Of a stretch of DNA of 64,000 nt, positions 56,788 to 64,000 are shown piece by piece. Both the position numbers and the translations under genes were made by a program. This DNA is from an uncultured Clostridia bacterium (GTDB lineage Bacteria; Bacillota; Clostridia; Christensenellales; UBA1242): positions 1-64,000 of the forward strand of contig CAKVHY010000003.1 in NCBI GenBank assembly GCA_934754335.1, given 5' to 3'. Each line of letters opens with the position of its first letter. Position 1 is the stretch's first letter. The notes under the pieces were generated by a model that did not search any database, was not told the origin of the DNA, and was given only the letters and a program-made list of their open reading frames with translations.

Positions 56788-59241
56788 TTACAACATAACT
56801 GTAACTCTATAGAATCCGCCATCTTTAATTGTTTTAAATAAGCAAGTTTTAAGTTCTGTTTCAATACTATAAAATAACGAAATATAACCATCATTATTAC
56901 CTTGAACAGAATTATCGTTCTGTTCAAAACTCTTTTGTATTTCCAACTTTCCACCGGCCTTTTCTAGAACAACATTTATTATAACAAGTTCCATATCAGA
57001 TAATCCAAATTTCGTTTTAAACGTTTCTTTATCTGAAATTTTTGTACCTTCTGGATGAACTTCCAAATCCCATTGATTCTTTGAGTAGATAAAGTAACTT
57101 TGATTAGTTCCTTCTTCCTCTTCACCGCTCACATAGAACACAAGCGAGCCAAGTTCATTTTCCATTTTCTTTGCAAAATTATCGCTATCATCTAAACTAG
57201 AAGCATCTTCCACTTTTTCCAACTTATCTGTATCTAGAATAAACGTTAACTCATCATAATTCTTTGCATATCTTACAACACTTTTTAATTCTTCAATCGT
57301 TTCAGGTTTGAAATTAAATTTTCCATCATCATTATTATTTACAGATTGATCAATGCTTGTATAGAATGAACCTTTTTGAGATTTACTATTATAGAAATGT
57401 AAATCATTAAAACTTGTGGCTGTTTTAGAATTTATTTCAGTATCTAAAATACCATAATCATTTTTAAGATCAATTCCAATATTAATAGACCTATTTAGAA
57501 GCCATGACTTACTTGCACCTGTTAAGAAGAACGATGCAAGGTTAGATTTATCTGAGTTATTTATTTTCAATGTTGAGCCATTACAATTCGAACCCCTAAA
57601 TAATTTAGGTTGCAAATTTCTATCGGTGTCACCATTTTTTATCCACCACCAAAATCCACCATAGTTGATTGTTTGGTCGGTGGCACTTAAATCACCTTCA
57701 AAGCCCGCAGTTTTAATTTCAAACCTTTCTCTAATAATATTTTTGAATAACGCCGGAACATTTTTAGGTAAAACTTTTTGCACTCCACCTTCCGTTCCGC
57801 TAACACCAGCATCGGATTTAAACTCGTCTTCACCATCAAGTTTTAAGAAGTTATTTGCATTGAAGAACATTAATCCAATGTTTGCCGAGTTTCTATTATT
57901 TATCTCACCACTTGCCTGATAGTTTAATTGAATGAACATATCACTAAGTGAAATATTTGATTGTAATAATCCACCATAAGCACTTCCCACAAATCCTGCC
58001 ACATATAGATTTGAAACGGTTTTTATATTCATTTTAACTTTTGAAATATTTCTTAAAATGTATGAATCTCTAGATGTTCCAACAAGTCCACCAATTGACA
58101 AAGTGTCAATTCCTTCAGCGTAAATTTCTCCCTTGGTTTCGTTATAAAATAGCGAACCTTTGCTTACACCACACAAGCCACCAATTGCTAATTTCCCGCT
58201 ATAAATCTGCCCCGAGCCAGTATTATGCGTTCTAAAATTTATATCTGCTATGCAATTCTTAATTTCTGCCTTTATATCGGCATTTCCAGATAGTGCACCA
58301 ATGAATGAAGTTGTGTTATTACTAGAACTATAATCAAAATCAAGTTTCGCATTACAATCTTCAACAAATCCGCTTGTTTCACCAATAATTCCGCCTAGCG
58401 TTATGCTGGCAATTCCTTCACTATCCACAATAATTTCCGCATCACTAGTTTTAATACTGGAATTATAATTTAAAACTGGAGCAATGCCACCGGCGATAAC
58501 TTTACATGATGATTCACCCGCCAATTCTTTCTCGTTAAAACTAATTCCGCCAAGTATTGAACAATTTGAAATACTTGTGTTTATAGTGCTTCCCTGACTA
58601 ATCAATGTTAGAAATCCGATTTGCATCACATCACTTCTAATATCAAAAACACTAATTTCATACTTACCTTTTAATCTAATGTTATCAAACTCTTCAACGT
58701 CTTGACAAAGTGCAAAATTACGCATGTTTCCCTTTTGATCATTGTCTATTTCACCCATCAAAACGCTTAAATCATATATTCCTTTAGCATTTTTAAATAA
58801 TACATGATTTAGATTACTTGTAAAACTTCCGGAGTTATCCACCTGATTAGATATTTTAAAATTTGAAATCAATTTACCATTTCCAAATAAATAACCGCCC
58901 TTTAAATCAAAAGCACCTTCAAATTCTTTTTCATCTCTAAAATCTAAATCACTCATCAACACATAATTTCTAGGTGCAGAGCCTTCTTCTAAATCATATT
59001 TGCCAATCTCTTTAAACTCATCAATATTATTGATTGCCACTGCATCTTTAACTGCCACGTGCTTAACTTCCAAACTATCTTTAAACGGTGCTTCCCAATA
59101 ATCCACTGCGCCATTGCCGTTTGTATCGTAAAGCCTTAAATATCTTTCTTCTTCAGTCTCTTCTGGTTCTTCATTACAACCCACCAAAAATAACGTAAAG
59201 AATGCTAAAAAGCAAAGTAAAATTTTTGTAATTTTTTTCAT
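56788..59241 (-). CDS. GLUG-type surface lipoprotein with EF-hand-like loop
   Basis: An 817-residue protein. The signal peptide ends in lipobox LVGC (Cys22). At 39-50 a loop DTNGNGAVDYWE fits the EF-hand/dockerin calcium pattern (D-x-N-x-N-G-x-V-D-x-x-E). From ~60 it has the same plan as the giant protein: an opening strand YVLMSDLDF, then solenoid motifs such as LGGIIGE, IGGLCGV, IGGLVGT and VAGFVGS up to ~470. The C-terminal half is a separate beta/alpha region I do not recognise. AAGGA precedes ATG 59241. It is probably a functional relative of the giant lipoprotein 8 kb away. Confidence 0.88.
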   Translation of the reverse strand: MKKITKILLCFLAFFTLFLVGCNEEPEETEEERYLRLYDTNGNGAVDYWEAPFKDSLEVKHVAVKDAVAINNIDEFKEIGKYDLEEGSAPRNYVLMSDLDFRDEKEFEGAFDLKGGYLFGNGKLISNFKISNQVDNSGSFTSNLNHVLFKNAKGIYDLSVLMGEIDNDQKGNMRNFALCQDVEEFDNIRLKGKYEISVFDIRSDVMQIGFLTLISQGSTINTSISNCSILGGISFNEKELAGESSCKVIAGGIAPVLNYNSSIKTSDAEIIVDSEGIASITLGGIIGETSGFVEDCNAKLDFDYSSSNNTTSFIGALSGNADIKAEIKNCIADINFRTHNTGSGQIYSGKLAIGGLCGVSKGSLFYNETKGEIYAEGIDTLSIGGLVGTSRDSYILRNISKVKMNIKTVSNLYVAGFVGSAYGGLLQSNISLSDMFIQLNYQASGEINNRNSANIGLMFFNANNFLKLDGEDEFKSDAGVSGTEGGVQKVLPKNVPALFKNIIRERFEIKTAGFEGDLSATDQTINYGGFWWWIKNGDTDRNLQPKLFRGSNCNGSTLKINNSDKSNLASFFLTGASKSWLLNRSINIGIDLKNDYGILDTEINSKTATSFNDLHFYNSKSQKGSFYTSIDQSVNNNDDGKFNFKPETIEELKSVVRYAKNYDELTFILDTDKLEKVEDASSLDDSDNFAKKMENELGSLVFYVSGEEEEGTNQSYFIYSKNQWDLEVHPEGTKISDKETFKTKFGLSDMELVIINVVLEKAGGKLEIQKSFEQNDNSVQGNNDGYISLFYSIETELKTCLFKTIKDGGFYRVTVML

Positions 59242-59279
59242 TTTTCATTCCTTGTTTTTATTTTATTATCTCACTTAAA

Positions 59280-59308
59280 ATTTTAGCAAATACAAAATTA
59301 ATTGTCAA
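59280..59308 (-). promoter_or_regulatory. Promoter of the GLUG-type lipoprotein gene at 56788-59241
   Basis: A perfect TTGACA (59303-59308), 17 bases and TAAAAT (59280-59285), with an extended TGC before the -10 box. Confidence 0.8.
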
Positions 59309-59365
59309 ACTAATAATAAATACATATTTATTATTTGTAAAATACTATATTTTATTGAATTCACT

Positions 59366-59394
59366 TTGTTTATCTTCAAACTTCGTGCTATTAT
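59366..59394 (+). promoter_or_regulatory. Promoter of dtd
   Basis: TTGTTT (59366-59371), 17 bases and TATTAT (59389-59394), with TGC immediately before. Confidence 0.6.
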
Positions 59395-59412
59395 TAATTG
59401 GAAGGAAAAGAT

Positions 59413-59877
59413 ATGAGAATTGTTGTACAAAAAGTTCACAAATGTAAATTATATGTTGAAGAAAAATTAAAAAGCGAAATTGGAAATGGTTTGCTAGTTT
59501 TTGTTGGAGTGGACAAAACCGACGATATTGCCTGCACGGAGTACTTGGCAAGGAAAGTGGCTCAAATGCGTTTGTTTAAAGACGAAAACGATAAACTAAA
59601 CAAATCCGTTTTAGACCTTAATGGCGATGTTATGGTGGTTAGCAATTTCACGCTTATGGCAGAAATCGCCAGCGGAACAAGACCTAGTTTTTCTAATGGC
59701 GCAGATTTTGAAAAAGCAAATGAGTTATATCTAAATTTAGCAAACGAATTTAGCAAGAACGGCATTAAAAACGTTCAAACTGGTCAATTTCGAAGCCACA
59801 TGCATTTAGAAACCTCGCTTGATGGACCATTCACAATTGTAATGGAAAGGAAGAGTAAAAATGAGCAAACTAGATAA
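59413..59877 (+). CDS. dtd: D-aminoacyl-tRNA deacylase
   Basis: Removes D-amino acids (and glycine mischarged on tRNA-Ala) from tRNAs. The 154-residue protein opens MRIVVQKVHKCKLYVEEK. It has the two active-site motifs SNFTLMA (usually SQFTL) and DGPFTIVME (usually GPVT), so the pocket residues vary slightly. I start at ATG 59413 with GGAAGGA upstream. Its end overlaps the next gene by 17 bases. Confidence 0.94.
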   Translation: MRIVVQKVHKCKLYVEEKLKSEIGNGLLVFVGVDKTDDIACTEYLARKVAQMRLFKDENDKLNKSVLDLNGDVMVVSNFTLMAEIASGTRPSFSNGADFEKANELYLNLANEFSKNGIKNVQTGQFRSHMHLETSLDGPFTIVMERKSKNEQTR

Positions 59878-60226
59878 TTATTTCAATGCCCTATCTAGAT
59901 TAAAAGTTGCACAAGAAGATGTGAAACTTATTAATTTAGTGGCAAGCGCTATAGAAAATTATGAGAGATATTATTCCATAAATATTTTAAGCAACATTTT
60001 AGTAACATATAAATTTGAGATCGATAAAATCAGCAAACTTATTGGAAATGACGAAATAACCGTTGAGAAGAAAGAACCAATTGAAAGATATAACGATGAA
60101 GAAATTTCCGATGAGCAAGTTTTACACGACCTACACTATGTTCGCGATTGCCTTATACTAATTTCTGCAGTAAATTATGGCATGGCTGAAAGTTTGAAAG
60201 ATGCACTGCAATATATTAATAGTTGA
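59861..60226 (+). CDS. Unknown small protein coupled to dtd
   Basis: A 121-residue, mostly helical, acidic soluble protein with no recognised family. AAGGAAGAG precedes ATG 59861, which lies inside dtd, so translation is coupled to it. Central residues ~70-95 are charged (EKKEPIERYNDEEISDEQ). It may be a helical-bundle partner or adaptor; the position gives no firm hint. Confidence 0.75.
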   Translation: MSKLDNYFNALSRLKVAQEDVKLINLVASAIENYERYYSINILSNILVTYKFEIDKISKLIGNDEITVEKKEPIERYNDEEISDEQVLHDLHYVRDCLILISAVNYGMAESLKDALQYINS

Positions 60227-60254
60227 TTACTTTAAAAAATCAATATTATTCAAG

Positions 60255-60283
60255 TTGATTTTACATCAAGTTTATGCTAATAT
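60255..60283 (+). promoter_or_regulatory. Promoter of the zinc-ribbon membrane protein gene
   Basis: TTGATT (60255-60260), 17 bases and TAATAT (60278-60283) with an extended TGC. Confidence 0.6.
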
Positions 60284-60314
60284 ATTTATATAATCATTAA
60301 AGGAGAAAATCAAA

Positions 60315-60797
60315 ATGTCTGAAATGAATGGAAAATTTGCCAATGAAGCAATGTATAAAAAATGGAAAAAAAGACTTATTATAATCGGCTCAATCTTGCT
60401 TGCTTTAGGCGTTATTATCATGATAGTTTGTATAATTGCATTTGCTAGCAGTTTAAAAGATTTTGAAGATCCAAATAGTTTCCCAACTAAAACAATGTTT
60501 GCTCCTTTCGGCATAGTTGCAGGCTTCGGATTTATTGGTGTTGGTATAATGCTTCTTATCACTGCCCATAAAAGAGAAATTGCCTCATTCCATGTTGCCA
60601 CTGTTGCCCCTGTAACCAAAGATGTTTCTGAATACGCTGCCGATGAAATCGCTCCAAGCATCTCTAAAGGAGTTTCTAAGATTGCAAAAGATTTGAAAGA
60701 AACTAAAGAAGAAACAAAATATTGTTCAGAGTGCGGTGAAGCATGTAAGAAATCTGCAAAATTTTGTTCTAAATGTGGAAGCAAATTTGAAGACTAA
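60315..60797 (+). CDS. Membrane protein with C-terminal zinc ribbon
   Basis: A 160-residue protein: basic start, two membrane helices (about 20-43 and 65-84), a helical linker with a VSEYAADEIAPSISKGVSKI stretch, and a C-terminal zinc ribbon (CSECGEACKKSAKFCSKCG). The zinc ribbon would lie in the cytoplasm. Such proteins are common in Clostridia and of unknown role. AAAGGAG precedes its ATG. Confidence 0.85.
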   Translation: MSEMNGKFANEAMYKKWKKRLIIIGSILLALGVIIMIVCIIAFASSLKDFEDPNSFPTKTMFAPFGIVAGFGFIGVGIMLLITAHKREIASFHVATVAPVTKDVSEYAADEIAPSISKGVSKIAKDLKETKEETKYCSECGEACKKSAKFCSKCGSKFED

Positions 60798-60798
60798 T

Positions 60799-60831
60799 AA
60801 AAAAGTAACTTTGAAAGAAGTTACTTTTTTT
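60799..60831 (+). terminator. Terminator after the zinc-ribbon gene
   Basis: AAAAAGTAACTT pairs with AAGTTACTTTTT around a short loop, with T runs. It could also serve the convergent LRR gene. Confidence 0.85.
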
Positions 60832-60867
60832 ATCTAATTTAACGTTAGATATTATGGCTTAAAATCT

Positions 60868-62322
60868 TTATGACTTCATTATATATTTCTTAATCAACGG
60901 AATTATAACCGCAAAGAACACTAGAGCAAATAACGCCACGAATAATATCAACACAATATCCGGAACCAACAAACTTTGGCTAGTTTTAATTAAAATGCTC
61001 TCCATTTCACTTTCCACCGATTTCCCATCTTTGGATTTCATAACGCTCTTAAAAGAAACAGAATATTGCCCACCTTTTGTCAATTTCAAAGTGTCGCCTT
61101 TAATCCATTCTTCTTCATTGCTAATCCTATAATAAATCTCCGCACCTTCATCAACCGTATAGAATTTTATTATATCTTTGGCACCAATCGTGCTAGAATT
61201 ATCAAAATCTTTTTCTTCATCACCAACCTTTAATTTACATGTTGGTTTTGTTGGAGCAATCGTGAATTCAAAAGGCTCAAACATTGAATATTCAACACTA
61301 TCTTTATTGTAAACATTTTCCAAAGTTGTAGGATTTATTGAATAGTAAGCACTAAAAGTCCCAACACCCAACAATTCTGACAAATTAACGCCTTCACTTG
61401 CATTGAGATCGCTTAAAACCACTGGTGCAATATCTGATTCTTTTATGCCCAAAACTAACCTCAAATTTTCAATACCAGTTTTGTAATAATAAGCCGATTG
61501 GCTTGTTGTGAACGAATTACTATGATATGAGTTATTCTGAAAACCCAATAGCAAATTAATGTTACTGGATGTAAAATCAGGCTTCTCTAAACAATTTGCC
61601 ATCACATTTATATTCAATTTATTCTGCAATGAATTATCACTTGGAAACTTAATATCTGACCACTCTGAGAGGTCGTTACAACTTAAGTTTACATTTAACT
61701 CATTCTCTTCTGTTGGACTTAACATAGATAAATCCACTTCACTCAACGCGTTATTATTCAAATTTAAAGTTTGTAGATTCGGCATGCTAAGTAATGTAAC
61801 AGATTCAAGATTATTATTTGAAATACTAAGAGTTTTTAAGTTTGGCGAAACCCTAAATAAAGGATTTTCTCCGCTAATTGTTGTGATAGATATAATATTA
61901 TTAAAATCCAATTTTAGTTCAACCAAACTCTCATTAAAATATAGCCAACTAAATGATGTTAATGACGTAATATTCTGGTGACTTAAATCCAGCGTTGTTA
62001 TCTCTAAATCAGAGAACAAATGCGTGGATAACGATGTTACATAATTAATTGAATTTGGCTCATAACCCATTTTCTTGTTATAAATTTCAATTAACGCCCT
62101 GTATAAATTTTCATCCATGCCAGATTTTTCAAGAGAGATTAATTCTCCACCATCATTAACGGTTTTAGATATTGTCGAACTTATATTCTCACTTTTAACC
62201 GGTTCTTCAAATTCTCCTTCTGCCACAATAGATTTTACAGAAAAGAAACTGATTGTAAATATTGCCACAACCATAAGCGTTAATAAATATATAACTTTAA
62301 AATTTTTCTTTCTTTTTTCCAT
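60868..62322 (-). CDS. LRR surface protein with C-terminal membrane anchor
   Basis: A 484-residue protein. Signal peptide or N-terminal anchor at ~10-33. Residues ~105-230 hold canonical leucine-rich repeats (TTLDLSHQNITSL, LKTLSISNNNLESV, LQTLNLNNNALSEV). A beta domain near 345-440 contains GAEIYYRISNEEEW, like the FN3/chitobiase C-terminal fold of secreted proteins. A membrane helix (~452-477) and a short basic tail end it. It probably displays an LRR binding surface outside the cell. AAGG precedes ATG 62322. Confidence 0.87.
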   Translation of the reverse strand: MEKRKKNFKVIYLLTLMVVAIFTISFFSVKSIVAEGEFEEPVKSENISSTISKTVNDGGELISLEKSGMDENLYRALIEIYNKKMGYEPNSINYVTSLSTHLFSDLEITTLDLSHQNITSLTSFSWLYFNESLVELKLDFNNIISITTISGENPLFRVSPNLKTLSISNNNLESVTLLSMPNLQTLNLNNNALSEVDLSMLSPTEENELNVNLSCNDLSEWSDIKFPSDNSLQNKLNINVMANCLEKPDFTSSNINLLLGFQNNSYHSNSFTTSQSAYYYKTGIENLRLVLGIKESDIAPVVLSDLNASEGVNLSELLGVGTFSAYYSINPTTLENVYNKDSVEYSMFEPFEFTIAPTKPTCKLKVGDEEKDFDNSSTIGAKDIIKFYTVDEGAEIYYRISNEEEWIKGDTLKLTKGGQYSVSFKSVMKSKDGKSVESEMESILIKTSQSLLVPDIVLILFVALFALVFFAVIIPLIKKYIMKS

Positions 62323-62342
62323 TTACTATACCTTATATTAGT

Positions 62343-62371
62343 ATGATACAAAAATTACAAAAATTTGTAAA
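62343..62371 (-). promoter_or_regulatory. Promoter of the LRR membrane protein gene
   Basis: TTTACA (62366-62371), 17 bases and TATCAT (62343-62348). Confidence 0.55.
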
Positions 62372-62506
62372 GTAAAATAATGTGTTGTAAAATTTTTAAC
62401 ATTCAAATTTCTAATGGGCTTATTTTCACTAAAACATGATAACATAAGCGGGAAACACGTAAAAAGCCCTAGATTTATAAAAATTTAATTAAATTAGGCA
62501 AATCTG

Positions 62507-62535
62507 TTGACTTATTAAAAGTATTTTGTTAAAAT
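62507..62535 (+). promoter_or_regulatory. Promoter of tRNA-Ser
   Basis: TTGACT (62507-62512), 17 bases and TAAAAT (62530-62535), 25 bases before the mature 5' end. Confidence 0.8.
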
Positions 62536-62559
62536 ATATTCGTTTTCAATAGAAAACAC

Positions 62560-62650
62560 GGAGAGTTACTCAAGAGGCTCAAGAGGGCACCCTGCTAAGG
62601 TGTTAGTGCGGGCAACTGCAGCCCGGGTTCGAATCCCGGACTCTCCGCCA
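62560..62650 (+). tRNA. tRNA-Ser (GCT)
   Basis: A 91-base class II tRNA with encoded CCA. Acceptor GGAGAG pairs with CTCTCC, the anticodon GCT lies in CCTGCTAAGG, there is a long variable arm, and the T arm is CCGGGTTCGAATCCCGG. It reads AGC/AGT codons. Confidence 0.96.
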
Positions 62651-62652
62651 GT

Positions 62653-62681
62653 AAAAAACGGCTACATTAAGCCGTTTTTTT
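62653..62681 (+). terminator. Terminator after tRNA-Ser
   Basis: AAAACGGCT pairs with AGCCGTTTT, then a T run. Confidence 0.85.
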
Positions 62682-62762
62682 ATTTTTCAACAATCTTTAT
62701 AAAAACATAAAAATCATATTTTAAACAACTAAAATATTCTTTTTATATGAATATTTTATATC

Positions 62763-64000
62763 TTAATTTACAACTTCTTCAATTTGTTTATTATTCTTTT
62801 TCTCGCTAATTTTATCTTTTACTTTATAAATCAACTGAATTAAAAGGAATAAAAGTATACAAATTGCAAGGAATGCCATAAATACTAAAATTTGAAGAAC
62901 CGGATAGAACACCGCACTACCAATGCTGAATTTTATATTAAACAAGGTTAAAATCCAATCACCTAATAAACCTGCAGCCTTTTCCCCATTAAACATAAAC
63001 ATGTAGTTTGCATACCAGAAATTATTTTCTGTTGCAACTGCAATACTATTAAAGATAGTTCCCAAAACCCAGGCACAAGCAAAATATATCACAAACCCCA
63101 GCAAGCAATCCTTTAAAGATTTTCTATCAAGCCTTGGGAAAATTCCAAACGAAAGTGCCAATACTGGAACAACCAATACGTTTGTATGTTCAAATATAAA
63201 GTGCATATTATACAAGAAGAATAAGCCTTTTCCTTCAAAATCTGGGCTAACTATTGCTATTATTACGCCAACAACATTAATAATTACAGTAAAATTAAAT
63301 AATTTTCTATTTCTAGTCATTAGCGAAATCAAAATGAAGAATGCACCCAAATTGCATAGTTGGAAAGGCAATCTTTCTATGTTTATACTTATCGCAGAGA
63401 ACATTTGAAGATATTGCATAATAAGTGAAAGCGAAAGAACAAAAAGTAGAACCATTTTTGTGTTTTCATCTTGTTTTCTAAACAAGAAATAAAGCACTAT
63501 TATTTCCAATACTACTATTAGAATCCAAGCAAAATGTAATAATGTAAAGGATTCCAAGATCAATGATGAATAGCCAAATAAATGTTGTGGAACATAAATT
63601 GGCATTGCAGATAAAAGTACGAACGGTAGCGATATAAAAAAATACATATATTCTTTGCTATTTTTAAAATCAAACACATGTTTTTCGTTGATCGCCAACA
63701 CCACAGGAATTAACAATTGCAAACAAATAACAAGTCCAAAACAAATTGACCTAAATATTGGATTTATAAGAAAACTTTTAAACCCTTCAGAAATAACTGG
63801 TACTGAGTTTAATCCCCTGCCTGCAGTTGATGTGAAATCTGCTAAATATTCAGAATAATAACAAATTTGTGCAATAGTAATTGCGACTCCGAAATATATT
63901 GCAATATTCCTAATTGTTCTATTTTTATAAAAAACCGCAATTGGCAAAGTAATGAAATTTACTATCGCAAACCATCTAATTATTTTATAGCCATTAGATA
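62763..64000 (-). CDS. YwaF/TMEM164-like polytopic membrane protein, 5'-truncated by window edge
   Basis: The frame is open to the last base of the window, so the true start lies outside; a TTG at 63947 is not needed. The product has about ten membrane helices. RLPFQLCNLGAFFILISLMT and the following TRNRKLF are like the YwaF (TIGR02206) family, whose function is unknown. A conserved His in the helix FLYNMHFIFEH is also visible. The tail is basic and Asn-rich (KKNNKQIEE). It stands alone downstream of nothing visible. Confidence 0.75.
   Translation of the reverse strand, partial: SNGYKIIRWFAIVNFITLPIAVFYKNRTIRNIAIYFGVAITIAQICYYSEYLADFTSTAGRGLNSVPVISEGFKSFLINPIFRSICFGLVICLQLLIPVVLAINEKHVFDFKNSKEYMYFFISLPFVLLSAMPIYVPQHLFGYSSLILESFTLLHFAWILIVVLEIIVLYFLFRKQDENTKMVLLFVLSLSLIMQYLQMFSAISINIERLPFQLCNLGAFFILISLMTRNRKLFNFTVIINVVGVIIAIVSPDFEGKGLFFLYNMHFIFEHTNVLVVPVLALSFGIFPRLDRKSLKDCLLGFVIYFACAWVLGTIFNSIAVATENNFWYANYMFMFNGEKAAGLLGDWILTLFNIKFSIGSAVFYPVLQILVFMAFLAICILLFLLIQLIYKVKDKISEKKNNKQIEEVVN

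Overview
The window is AT-rich chromosomal DNA of a spore-forming, Gram-positive-type bacterium, most likely an uncultured Clostridia-class Bacillota. The reasons are the order rnc-smc-ftsY-ylxM-ffh-rpsP-khpA-rimM-trmD-rbgA-rnhB, the sporulation genes yabP-yabQ, spoIIQ and spoIIID, a divIC homologue, and repeated TTGACA/TATAAT promoters with AGGAGG-type ribosome sites. No transposase, integrase, prophage or CRISPR array was seen.

Layout. 1-1460: 5' part of a secreted leucine-rich-repeat (BspA-like) protein that runs off the left edge. 1.6-3.6 kb: a Ppx/GppA-like protein and a 2[4Fe-4S] ferredoxin. 3.6-8.5 kb: a five-gene minus-strand operon (lipoprotein, membrane protein, dnaB, membrane protein, short alaS). 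8.6-11.3 kb: a possible CYTH-like protein and three tandem paralogous GNAT acetyltransferase-like genes. 11.4-23.1 kb: two minus-strand housekeeping operons, plsX-rnc-smc-ftsY and ylxM-ffh-rpsP-khpA-rimM-trmD-rbgA-rnhB-yraN; rplS is absent from its usual place. 23.2-49 kb: one 25.5-kb gene for an 8500-residue lipoprotein made of Ig-like segments and GLUG-type beta-helix modules, with a long coiled-coil insertion. Its 3' end is unusual: two stops interrupt a Gly/Ser/Thr-rich tail, and a 5'-truncated SPFH/Band-7 fragment follows. 49.3-53.4 kb: ttcA, spoIIID, acpP, spoIIQ, an unknown secreted protein, yabP-yabQ-divIC and a small acidic protein. 53.4-56.8 kb: a palindromic repeat region, initiator tRNA-Met, a 57-residue membrane protein under a consensus promoter, pepF and tmk. 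56.8-64 kb: a second GLUG-type lipoprotein with an EF-hand loop, dtd, an unknown gene, a zinc-ribbon membrane protein, an LRR surface protein, tRNA-Ser(GCT) and a YwaF-like membrane protein cut by the right edge.

Functionally, the window combines core genes for translation, protein targeting, chromosome structure and lipid synthesis with sporulation genes and four predicted surface proteins. The least ordinary object is the giant lipoprotein with its smaller relative and its disturbed 3' end. The most unusual core gene is a 600-residue alanyl-tRNA synthetase that lacks the C-terminal domain and resembles candidate-phylum enzymes. Gene starts were chosen from ribosome-binding sites; several are TTG or GTG.
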